This document shows, in pieces, positions 6,047-13,506 of a stretch of DNA of 20,421 bases. The stretch comes from Firmicutes bacterium CAG:475 (GTDB lineage: Bacteria; Bacillota; Clostridia; Christensenellales; CAG-917). Made by a program: the position numbers and the translations under genes. The notes beneath the pieces are model-generated. The model did not search any database and was not told where the DNA came from. It saw only the letters and a list, made by a program, of their open reading frames with translations. Location: contig FR895568.1 in NCBI GenBank assembly GCA_000434435.1, forward strand, positions 1 through 20,421, in the 5' to 3' direction. Numbering within the stretch: position 1 is the first letter of the stretch; each line of letters begins with the position of its first letter.

Positions 6047-7782
6047 TTTGCTTCGTCCTCCTTGACTTGTGATAAACAAATTTCGCGATATACGTCGCAA
6101 GACTTGATAAGTTCGTCGTGCGTACCGAGTCCGACGACGTTGCCTTCGTCAAGCACTACGATAAGGTCGCAGTATTTTATGCTTGTCGCTCGCTGGGATA
6201 CGACGACCGTCGTAAGTCCTTTTTCAAGACGCAGATGAGCAAGTGCCTTGCGAAGTTTTGCGTCGGTGGCAAAGTCGAGAGCGGAAGAGGAGTCGTCGAG
6301 TATGAGAATGTCGGGATTGCTCACAAGTGCGCGCGCAATGGTAAGACGTTGACGTTGACCGCCCGAAAGGTTTTTGCCGCCTTGCGCTATTTGCGTGTCA
6401 AGCCCGTCTTTCAACGTGTTGACGAACTCTGCCGATTGCGAGGTTTCCAGCGCGTTTTTGATGTCGTCGTCGGTTGCGTTTTCGTTTGCCCAAAGCAGAT
6501 TGTCTTTTACGCTGCCTTCGAACAAAACCGCTTTTTGCGGTGCGACGCCGAATATTTCGCGGAGTTGTTTGTTAGTGTAATTTTTGACGTTTTCGCCGTA
6601 AATTTTCACTTCGCCGTCGGTTGCGTCGTAAAGTCTGGACATGAGCGAAACGAGGGTGGTTTTTCCGCTTCCCGTACCGCCCAAAATGCCGACGCTGTCG
6701 CCTTTTTGTATGGTTAGATTGACGTTTTTAAGGAACGGTTCGCAATTGTCGCCGTATCCGAAAGATACGTTTTGCATCTTGATTGCGGGTGCGGTTTCGT
6801 CCTTTATCGCACCGCTTCCTTCCTGCATGGACGAGGACACTTCAAACACCTCGTTGATTCTTGCGGCGGATGCGGACGCTTTTGTGAAAGTCACCAGCAA
6901 GTTTGCAAACACGATGAGCGCGTTGAGAATTTGCGTCATGTAGTTGACAAGCGCGATGATTTCGCCTTGCGTGAGGTTGCCCATATACACGCTTTTGCCG
7001 CCGAAGTACAGTATTGCGATGATTGCAAGGTTGAGAACGGAATATGTGAGCGGGTTCAAAAGAGAGGAAACCGCGCTTACTTTTATCGATGTTTCGGAAA
7101 GAGTTTGCGCCGCCTTGTCGAAAGCCGTTTTTTCGCGCTCTTCCGCACCGAATGCTCTGACCACTCTTGCGCCCGACAAGTTCTCTTTGGTGAGCCTCGA
7201 AACGTCGTCGAGTTTCGCTTGAACGTCCTTGTACTTGGGCATAGTGGTGAGCATGATTATCGCAAGAAGAATTGCAATAACAAGCGCAGCCGCAACGAAT
7301 ATGAGCGACAGTTTGAGGTCGATGAGCATTGCCATCACGATTGCTCCGACGGCAATGAAGGGCGCACGCAAAACAAGGCGTATGAACATCGCAACCGCTT
7401 GTTGCGCTTGGTTTACGTCCGACGTCAGACGAGTGATGAGGGAAGTGGTTGAAAATTTGTCAAGTTCGGTGTAGGAAAACGTGTTGATGTGCTCGTACAA
7501 ATCTCTGCGCAGGTTCGTGCCGAAGCCCAGTGAAGCGCGCGACGCGAAATACTGCGCCGTAAGCGAGAACGCAAGCCCGAATACGCCCAGCGCGAGAATA
7601 ATCAAACCGCCGTAAATAAGCCCCGAAAAATCTCCGTTTCTGCCCATGGGAATTGCGTTGTCGATTATCCACGCCACAACAATGGGCGTAAACAGCTCGA
7701 ACACGGCTTCTATAAGCTTGAAGATGGGGCCGAATACGGTTTTTAGCCGATAGCCTTGAAGGTACTTTAAAAGTTTGAGCAT
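6043..7782 (-). CDS. ABC exporter half-transporter, degenerate-site subunit
   Basis: This 579-residue exporter half has transmembrane helices in about residues 15-300 and an ATPase domain after 330. Walker A is GGTGSGKTT (368-376) and the signature is a perfect LSGGQ (472-476). Walker B is ILILDD (492-497), so Asp497 replaces the catalytic Glu, and the H-loop is VVSQRATS, with Gln530 in place of His. Its own Walker A/B site should therefore be poorly hydrolytic, while its intact signature completes the active site of the partner. It is first in a two-gene operon with 4-bp ATGA translational coupling to the second subunit. This division is well known in heterodimeric multidrug-type exporters. 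Substrate unknown. Confidence 0.95.
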   Translation of the reverse strand: MLKLLKYLQGYRLKTVFGPIFKLIEAVFELFTPIVVAWIIDNAIPMGRNGDFSGLIYGGLIILALGVFGLAFSLTAQYFASRASLGFGTNLRRDLYEHINTFSYTELDKFSTTSLITRLTSDVNQAQQAVAMFIRLVLRAPFIAVGAIVMAMLIDLKLSLIFVAAALVIAILLAIIMLTTMPKYKDVQAKLDDVSRLTKENLSGARVVRAFGAEEREKTAFDKAAQTLSETSIKVSAVSSLLNPLTYSVLNLAIIAILYFGGKSVYMGNLTQGEIIALVNYMTQILNALIVFANLLVTFTKASASAARINEVFEVSSSMQEGSGAIKDETAPAIKMQNVSFGYGDNCEPFLKNVNLTIQKGDSVGILGGTGSGKTTLVSLMSRLYDATDGEVKIYGENVKNYTNKQLREIFGVAPQKAVLFEGSVKDNLLWANENATDDDIKNALETSQSAEFVNTLKDGLDTQIAQGGKNLSGGQRQRLTIARALVSNPDILILDDSSSALDFATDAKLRKALAHLRLEKGLTTVVVSQRATSIKYCDLIVVLDEGNVVGLGTHDELIKSCDVYREICLSQVKEDEAK

Positions 7783-7823
7783 TGATATATTTACCTTGAA
7801 GATTAAATTTTATTTTAGCAATT

Positions 7824-7852
7824 ATTTTAGCATATCGGTGCGCATATCGCAA
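7824..7852 (-). promoter_or_regulatory. Likely promoter of the ABC operon
   Basis: On the minus strand TTGCGA (7852-7847), a 17-bp spacer and TAAAAT (7829-7824), about 40 bp before the start codon. The SD is a weak AAGG. Confidence 0.6.
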
Positions 7853-7875
7853 GCAAGATAAAGGACATATAAAAA

Positions 7876-7889
7876 ACGCAACGTTGCGT
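7876..7889. other. 14-bp perfect palindrome ACGCAACGTTGCGT
   Basis: A perfect inverted repeat lies in the divergent gap between the ABC operon and the pyrophosphatase gene, with an A run on its left side. It could be a regulator site or, read on the minus strand, a short hairpin with a U tail. Nothing else identifies it. Confidence 0.45.
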
Positions 7890-7994
7890 ATTTCCTGTTT
7901 TAATGCGATTTTTGATATTTTAACGCCGTTTGAAACGGAAAGCATTTAAATTTTTACGCCGGACGAAAATTCATACGTTTGTAGGCATACAATA

Positions 7995-8023
7995 TTGACT
8001 TTTGACTTTTGAATTATTATAAT
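7995..8023 (+). promoter_or_regulatory. Strong sigma-A promoter for the pyrophosphatase operon
   Basis: TTGACT (7995-8000), a 17-bp spacer and a perfect TATAAT (8018-8023). A second TTGACT at 8002 repeats the -35 motif but is too close for the same -10. Confidence 0.9.
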
Positions 8024-8054
8024 AATTCTAATAAAAACTAACGGAGATACCAAA

Positions 8055-8588
8055 ATGAGTATTTGGCACGACGTTGATCCTCAACGTATCACCCCCACGG
8101 ACTTTCTTGCATGTATAGAAATTTCCAAGGGAAGCAAAAACAAATATGAACTCGACAAAGCAACCGGATCGTTGATTTTGGACAGAGTTTTGTACACGTC
8201 CACGCACTATCCTGCAAACTACGGATTTATTCCGCGCACGTACAGCGAGGACAACGATCCTCTCGACGTACTTGTGCTTTGCTCGGAGCCTATCGTTCCG
8301 CTCGCGCTTGTGAGATGCTATCCCATCGGCGTTATGATGATGCAAGACAGCGGCGAGATGGACTACAAGATTATTGCGATTCCCTTTAAAGATCCTACGT
8401 GGAACACATATAAGGAAATCGAGGAATTGCCCGCGCATATCATGGAAGAAATGTCGCACTTTTTCAAAGTTTACAAGCAACTCGAAGGCAAACAAACCAC
8501 CGTTTTCCAAGTCAAAAACAGAGAGTTTGCAGAGCTTATCATCAAGGATAACCTCGAATCGTACAAAAAGAAATTCAACGTCAAATAA
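8055..8588 (+). CDS. ppa: Inorganic pyrophosphatase, family I
   Basis: This 177-residue soluble cytoplasmic enzyme hydrolyses inorganic pyrophosphate to two phosphates, pulling biosynthetic reactions forward. The family I signature is present as DNDPLDVLV (66-74), which carries metal-binding aspartates. Other active-site elements are visible: [14 protein letters not shown] (about 21-34), the LDR near 42-44 and NYGFIP (55-60). The length is typical. Start ATG 8055 has a CGGAG SD and lies 31 bp downstream of a perfect TATAAT. The next gene starts 30 bp after the stop with no terminator between, so it is probably first in an operon with the redox module. Family I is Mg-dependent, unlike the Mn-dependent family II enzyme of many Bacillota. 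Confidence 0.96.
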   Translation: MSIWHDVDPQRITPTDFLACIEISKGSKNKYELDKATGSLILDRVLYTSTHYPANYGFIPRTYSEDNDPLDVLVLCSEPIVPLALVRCYPIGVMMMQDSGEMDYKIIAIPFKDPTWNTYKEIEELPAHIMEEMSHFFKVYKQLEGKQTTVFQVKNREFAELIIKDNLESYKKKFNVK

Positions 8589-8618
8589 AGTTTTGCCTTT
8601 TTGGGTATTTGGAGAAAT

Positions 8619-10055
8619 ATGAAATACGATTGTATCGTCATCGGCGGCGGTATCATCGGCACGGCGGTGCTTGACAGACTTGCCCGTCGTAAGATGAAAG
8701 TTTTGCTTTTGGAAAAGCAGGACGACGTCGCATCTTTTTCAACGAGAGCCAACAGCGGTATCGTGCACGCAGGTTACGACTGCGATCCCGGTACGCTCAA
8801 GGCTCTGTTTAACGTCAAAGGAAACTCACTCACGTGGCGTGACGCAGAAGAACTTGACGTGCCGCATCTCAAATGCGGATCTATCGTCGTTGCGGCAAAA
8901 GACCAATTCGACGGCATCGAAAAACTTGCCGCCAAAGCAAAGGAAAACGGTGTCGAGGTTGAAATTTGGGACAGAGAAAAAACCCTCGCTTTCGAGCCTC
9001 ATATCGCAGACGATATAGAGTATTCGCTTTATGCTCCGAGCGCAGGCATAGTGTCGCCGTATCAGCTTTGTATAGCATATGCCGACAGAGCGGTTACGAA
9101 CGGAGCGGAAATTTTGCTTGAAAAAGAAGTCGTCGCAATCGAGAATAAGGACGGAGAGTATATAGTCAAGACAAACGACGGGGAGTATGGCGCGAAATAC
9201 GTCGTAAACTGTGCCGGCACGCACGGAGCGAGCGTAAACGATATGGCAGGCGCGGAGCATTTCGATACGACGTACAGACGAGGCGACTATTTTGTGCTTG
9301 ATAATACCGAGAGAAAGAACGTCAACACCGTCATTTTCCAACTTCCCACGGCGGCAGGCAAAGGAGTGTTGGTTGCTCCGACCGCGGACGGAAACGTTAT
9401 ATACGGACCGACGGCAATAGATACGACGGACGATGACGATACGGCATCTTCGCTGGATTCTCTCGACGCACTCAGAAAGAGTGTTCCGCTGTCCTACAAG
9501 TGCCCGGCTTTCAATAAGTGCATTAGAGTGTATTCGGGATTGCGCACGATTATCGGTCACGATTTCGTTATTGGCGAATCAAAGCTGAAAAAGAACTTTA
9601 TCATGGCAATCGGCATTTGCTCGCCGGGGCTTACCTCTGCTCCTGCTATTGCGGAATATATAGACGATCAAATCGCAAATATGTCGGGTACTCCTCTCAA
9701 AGAGGAATACGTCGTAAATATGCCCAAGCATAAGAGATTGCTCGAACTCGACGAGAAAACTTTAAACGACCTTATAAAAGAAAACAACGCGTGGGGCAGA
9801 ATTGTTTGCCGCTGCGAAAAAGTCACCGAGGCGGAAATCGTCGAGGCAATCCGTTCGCCGCTTAAAGCGTACACGGTTGACGCGGTAAAGCGTCGCACGA
9901 GAGCGGGTATGGGCAGATGTCAGGGCGGATTCTGCGGCCCGAGAGTTATGGAAATCATTTCCAGAGAGTTGGGCATTCCCCTCGACAAAGTGAGAAAAGG
10001 CAACGGCGAAGACTCAAACATTGCGGTGTGCAAAGTCAAGGAGGTTCAAAGATGA
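8619..10055 (+). CDS. FAD-dependent G3P-dehydrogenase-like oxidoreductase (GlpA-like)
   Basis: This is a 478-residue flavoprotein of the DAO/GlpA family. The N-terminal FAD site is DCIVIGGGIIG (4-14), followed by LLEKQDDVASF and the typical SGIVHAGYD. The C-terminal quarter is a BFD-like [2Fe-2S] domain with CRC (Cys397, Cys399) and CQGGFC (Cys434, Cys439), as in anaerobic GlpA. The likely reaction is oxidation of sn-glycerol 3-phosphate to dihydroxyacetone phosphate, with electrons passed to the next two proteins. L-2-hydroxyglutarate-type substrates cannot be excluded. I use ATG 8619 because it has a GGAG SD; the TTG at 8601 has none. It overlaps the next gene by ATGA. The substrate is inferred from family and context. 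Confidence 0.88.
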   Translation: MKYDCIVIGGGIIGTAVLDRLARRKMKVLLLEKQDDVASFSTRANSGIVHAGYDCDPGTLKALFNVKGNSLTWRDAEELDVPHLKCGSIVVAAKDQFDGIEKLAAKAKENGVEVEIWDREKTLAFEPHIADDIEYSLYAPSAGIVSPYQLCIAYADRAVTNGAEILLEKEVVAIENKDGEYIVKTNDGEYGAKYVVNCAGTHGASVNDMAGAEHFDTTYRRGDYFVLDNTERKNVNTVIFQLPTAAGKGVLVAPTADGNVIYGPTAIDTTDDDDTASSLDSLDALRKSVPLSYKCPAFNKCIRVYSGLRTIIGHDFVIGESKLKKNFIMAIGICSPGLTSAPAIAEYIDDQIANMSGTPLKEEYVVNMPKHKRLLELDEKTLNDLIKENNAWGRIVCRCEKVTEAEIVEAIRSPLKAYTVDAVKRRTRAGMGRCQGGFCGPRVMEIISRELGIPLDKVRKGNGEDSNIAVCKVKEVQR

Positions 10056-11293
10056 ATACACTTTCTTACGACGTCGTTATAATAGGCGGCGGCCCTGCAG
10101 GTATGGCGGCGGCTTTGGCATCTCGCAAACAAGGCGCAAAGACCTTGATTTTGGAGCGTGACGTGCGTCTTGGCGGCATCCTCAATCAATGCATTCACCA
10201 AGGATTCGGACTTCATTATTTCGGCGAAGAGATGACGGGGCCCGAATATGCGGACAGATTCAGAAAAACGGTCGAGGCGGAGGATATAGACGTTATGCTT
10301 GAAAGCATGGTGCTTTCCCTCGACGAAAACAAAGAAGTTTGCGTGCTTTCTCCCACGCAAGGATATTGCAAAATCAAGGCAGGCGCAATCGTGCTTGCAA
10401 TGGGATGCAGAGAACGCACCGCAGGCGCAATCGCTTTGCCCGGCACTCGTCCGGCAGGTATTTATACCGCAGGTATGGCGCAAAAGATTTGCAACCTCGA
10501 CGGATACCTCGTCGGCAAAGATGTGGTGATTTTGGGCAGCGGCGATATAGGGCTTATTATGGCGCGTCGTATGACCACCGAGGGCGCAAACGTCAAACTC
10601 GTGCTCGAACTCATGCCTTATTCGAGCGGTCTGAAACGTAACATCGTGCAATGTCTTGACGACTATAATATCCCCATAAAATACAGCCACACCATCACGA
10701 GAGTTGAGGGTAAACCTCGCATGACGGGACTTTGGTACGCTCCCGTCGGCGCGGACAGAAAACCCGATCTTTCAAAAGAAGAGTACGTTGCTTGCGACAC
10801 GCTCTTGCTGTCCGTCGGTCTTATTCCCGAAAACGATTTGCTCTCTTCAACAAGCGTCGAGATGAGCAGAGTTACCAACGGCGCAGTCGTGGACGAGCAT
10901 AGAATGACGAGTGTAGAAGGGATTTTCTCCTGCGGCAACGTTTTGCACGTGCACGACCTTGTGGACAACGTTTCGCACGAGGCGGAAACGGCAGGCGAAT
11001 ACGCGGCAAAATACGCTTTGGGTGTGATTGAAAATACGGGTGAAACCGTCAACGTCGTTGCAAAGGACGGAGTGAGATACGCGCTTCCTCAACGCATAAA
11101 CAAGGGCGAGGGCAAAGTGCAAATTTTCTTCCGCGTGGGTGATGTGTACAAGAATTGCAAACTCGTCGTCGAAAGCGGCGGCACCGTTTTGATAAGCAAA
11201 AAATTTATGGTGCTTGCGCCCGGCGAAATGGGCAATGTGATTATTGACAAGGAGTCTGTCACGGGCGACGTTGTTGTGAGGTTGGAAAAATGA
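10052..11293 (+). CDS. NAD(P)/FAD-dependent oxidoreductase of the GlpA-DUF1667 module
   Basis: This is a 413-residue two-dinucleotide flavoprotein. The FAD motif is DVVIIGGGPAGMAAA (from residue 7) and the second nucleotide site is VVILGSGDIG (GSGDIG at 162-167). The closing FAD segment is SVEGIFSCGNV. It resembles the pyridine-nucleotide-disulphide reductase superfamily, but no CxxxxC redox disulphide is visible in the first domain. It probably moves electrons between the GlpA-like flavoprotein and NAD(P)H or another carrier. Start ATG 10052 has a strong AAGGAGG SD and overlaps the upstream stop as ATGA; a longer frame from 9917 would overlap the iron-sulphur domain of the previous gene. It is coupled by another ATGA to the DUF1667 gene. 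The precise donor and acceptor are unknown. Confidence 0.88.
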   Translation: MNTLSYDVVIIGGGPAGMAAALASRKQGAKTLILERDVRLGGILNQCIHQGFGLHYFGEEMTGPEYADRFRKTVEAEDIDVMLESMVLSLDENKEVCVLSPTQGYCKIKAGAIVLAMGCRERTAGAIALPGTRPAGIYTAGMAQKICNLDGYLVGKDVVILGSGDIGLIMARRMTTEGANVKLVLELMPYSSGLKRNIVQCLDDYNIPIKYSHTITRVEGKPRMTGLWYAPVGADRKPDLSKEEYVACDTLLLSVGLIPENDLLSSTSVEMSRVTNGAVVDEHRMTSVEGIFSCGNVLHVHDLVDNVSHEAETAGEYAAKYALGVIENTGETVNVVAKDGVRYALPQRINKGEGKVQIFFRVGDVYKNCKLVVESGGTVLISKKFMVLAPGEMGNVIIDKESVTGDVVVRLEK

Positions 11294-11628
11294 ATACGAT
11301 TTGCATAATGTGTCCTATGGGTTGCCCTCTCACCATAGAGGAAGTAAACGGCGAAGTCGTTGTTTCGGGCAACACTTGCAAAAGAGGCGCGATGTACGGA
11401 AAGGAAGAGTACACCCATCCCAAAAGATGCGTCACGACTTTGGTTGAAATGAAGTCGGGCGGTGTTGCGTCTTGCAAAACGTCCGCCACGATTCCAAAAG
11501 AAAGAATATTCGACGTCGTAAAATTTGTCGGCACGCTCAAAGTGGGCGACGACGTGAAAATCGGTGACGTCGTGGCAAAAGACGTGCTCGGCTTGGGCGC
11601 GGATATAGTTATCACCGGCAGAAAGTGA
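11290..11628 (+). CDS. DUF1667 small iron-sulphur-type protein
   Basis: This 112-residue protein begins MNTICIMCPMGC, giving Cys5, Cys8 and Cys12, with further cysteines at 30 and 47. The arrangement resembles the [4Fe-4S] site at the start of molybdopterin oxidoreductases. DUF1667 proteins regularly follow a GlpA-like and a second flavoprotein, as here, so it is probably an electron-transfer or membrane-docking subunit, a functional stand-in for GlpC. It overlaps the upstream gene by ATGA. The remainder (DDVKIGDVVAKDVLGLGADIVITG) looks like a small beta domain. No membrane segment is present, so how electrons reach quinone or another acceptor is not evident. Confidence 0.88.
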   Translation: MNTICIMCPMGCPLTIEEVNGEVVVSGNTCKRGAMYGKEEYTHPKRCVTTLVEMKSGGVASCKTSATIPKERIFDVVKFVGTLKVGDDVKIGDVVAKDVLGLGADIVITGRK

Positions 11629-11636
11629 TTTTTCGC

Positions 11637-11681
11637 AACACGGGCTTTATCGTGACGAAAACCGTATATAAAGTCCGTGTT
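11637..11681 (+). terminator. Stem-loop after the redox operon, weak terminator
   Basis: AACACGGGCTTTAT (11637-11650) pairs with ATAAAGTCCGTGTT (11668-11681) with one wobble. The U tract (ATTTTT) begins only after eight more bases, so termination may be partial or the stem may protect the 3' end. Confidence 0.6.
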
Positions 11682-11746
11682 AAGCACTATTTTTAAAAAT
11701 TCTAAAAGTTCCGATTCGAACGAATTAAACGCAAAAGAGGGGAGTT

Positions 11747-13294
11747 ATGAGGATAAAAGGAAAACGCATATTCAATCATAGACCTATGCTGTTTTTCGCT
11801 TTGTTTCTGACGTTCGGAATAATTTTTTCCGAGGCTCTTTACGGCGCAAGTATGTGGTGGTATTTCGGCTTGCTTTTGCTGTTTATAATCGCGTTTTTGC
11901 TTGTTGCAATATTCAATAAATCCCGAAAATCTTTCTATATTCCATTGGCTTTTATCGTCGGTTTTATTGCAATGACTGCGGTCAATTTGCAATACAATTC
12001 CGTAAGCGTAAAGGATTATACCGGCAGTATAAACGCAAAAGTCAACAGCGAAATCGTGTTCAACGGCAACTATTATTCTTTCGATGCAACCGATATATCC
12101 GTTGACGGAAAGACGATAAAATACGAGGCGCGTGTGTACGCTTACGTTGACGAGATAGATTTTTCGGCGGGGGACGTCGTGAGTTTTTACGGCAGGCTTC
12201 GTTATTATTCGCACGAGAAATTCGACAATTATTATCCGCGTAAGATTTCGAGCGGACAAAGATATTCGCTCACCGCATATTCGGCAAGCAAAATATCCGA
12301 CAGTCAACTAAATTTTCCCGACAATTTGCAAGTGCGTATCAAGCGCATATTGCACCAAAATCTCGACGACAAAACCGCATCGATCGTGCAAGCGTTGGTG
12401 CTGGGCGACAAATCGGGCATGGATTCTAGTATGTACGACTACGTGAAATCAAGCGGACTAGCCCACGTGCTTGCAGTGAGCGGTCTGCACGTTTCGACGC
12501 TTGCGACGGCTATATATTTCGTGCTGAAAAAACTTAAAGTAAATCCGAAAATAAGTTTTGCAATCGTGCTTGTTTGCACTTTTTTGTATTCGATGCTTTG
12601 CTCGTTTACCGCATCATCGTTGCGAGCGGTGATAATGAGCGGCGTGTATATGTTTTCATCGGCGTTTTCGAGGAAAAAAGACGACGTATCGTCGCTCTCG
12701 CTTGCGGCAATCGTAATTCTTTTTGTGCGGCCTGCCGATATATTCGACGTCGGATTTTTGTTGTCGTTTGCATCGGTTGCAGGTATTTTTATCTTCGACC
12801 GCTCGTTTGAAAAAGTGGGATTGAAAATCGTGGACAAAGTTAGTCCGAAAAGAAAAATCGGCACGAAATTCGTAAAAGTTTGCGCACTTTCGCTTGCGAC
12901 CAATTTGTTCACTTATCCGTTCGTCGCATACTTTTTCGGGGAAGTGCCTACGCTGTTCGTGCTTTCAAACTTCATAGTTTTGCCGTATATTATGGCGTTT
13001 TACGTGCTTGCGCTCGTGCTGACCTTCCTTGCGACGATTACGGGCTTCGGCGCAATCGTGCTTCCGCTCAAATATTTGCTCGTGCCGTTCAGATTGTTCG
13101 TGGGACTGGTGGGCAGCGTAAGTTTTTCCACGGTGTCGGTGTCCGCAAGCGTTTTTACGGTGATAAGCCTCGTGTGCCTTATGGTTTTCGTGTCGAGATT
13201 CGTTTTTCTCGACAGAGTGAAGAAGGCAAGAGGTGCGTGTATCATCCTTTGCGTCGGCATGCTTATGCGTTCGCTTTTGCTTGCCGTAGGGTGA
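11747..13294 (+). CDS. comEC: ComEC/Rec2-type DNA-uptake channel lacking the MBL domain
   Basis: This is a 515-residue polytopic membrane protein. Hydrophobic helices at about 14-70 are followed by a soluble beta-rich DUF4131-like segment (about 75-195), then the Competence domain with its hallmark HVLAVSGLHVS (240-250). Eight or more helices reach the C-terminus. ComEC is the inner-membrane channel that imports single-stranded DNA in transformation. Many full-length ComEC proteins (about 700-800 residues) carry a C-terminal metallo-beta-lactamase-like domain; this one ends right after the last helix, so any nuclease must be separate. Start ATG 11747 has an AGAGGGGAG SD. No comEA or comFA is adjacent. 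The family call is strong; active competence is not shown. Confidence 0.92.
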   Translation: MRIKGKRIFNHRPMLFFALFLTFGIIFSEALYGASMWWYFGLLLLFIIAFLLVAIFNKSRKSFYIPLAFIVGFIAMTAVNLQYNSVSVKDYTGSINAKVNSEIVFNGNYYSFDATDISVDGKTIKYEARVYAYVDEIDFSAGDVVSFYGRLRYYSHEKFDNYYPRKISSGQRYSLTAYSASKISDSQLNFPDNLQVRIKRILHQNLDDKTASIVQALVLGDKSGMDSSMYDYVKSSGLAHVLAVSGLHVSTLATAIYFVLKKLKVNPKISFAIVLVCTFLYSMLCSFTASSLRAVIMSGVYMFSSAFSRKKDDVSSLSLAAIVILFVRPADIFDVGFLLSFASVAGIFIFDRSFEKVGLKIVDKVSPKRKIGTKFVKVCALSLATNLFTYPFVAYFFGEVPTLFVLSNFIVLPYIMAFYVLALVLTFLATITGFGAIVLPLKYLLVPFRLFVGLVGSVSFSTVSVSASVFTVISLVCLMVFVSRFVFLDRVKKARGACIILCVGMLMRSLLLAVG

Positions 13295-13370
13295 TTTAAA
13301 ATTTGAAATCGGTTGCAAAATTTAAATTTTTCCTTTGATTTTTGCATATTCTATAAACGTAAAATCACCG

Positions 13371-13396
13371 AAAACGCCACGTTTTTGCCGTTTTTT
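13371..13396 (+). terminator. Possible terminator after comEC
   Basis: AAAACG (13371-13376) and CGTTTT (13380-13385) form a short stem, with a further TTTTTT at 13391. It is weak but is the best candidate in this gap, which is otherwise A/T-rich with no gene. Confidence 0.4.
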
Positions 13397-13453
13397 GATG
13401 ACAAAAGGCGCGTTTTGGCACAAAAAAATAAAAATGTATTGCGCACGCGCTTT

Positions 13454-13482
13454 TTGTGTGTTAATATATTTATGTTTATAAT
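13454..13482 (+). promoter_or_regulatory. Promoter of the DUF1508 membrane protein
   Basis: A perfect -10 TATAAT (13477-13482) lies 17 bp from a weak -35 TTGTGT (13454-13459). Confidence 0.65.
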
Positions 13483-13506
13483 ACTCTGATGAGGGAGTGG
13501 AAAACT

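Noticed and set aside
8826..9560. 244-aa minus-strand frame
   Set aside because: It lies wholly inside the GlpA-like gene on the opposite strand, with no SD and no recognisable domain.
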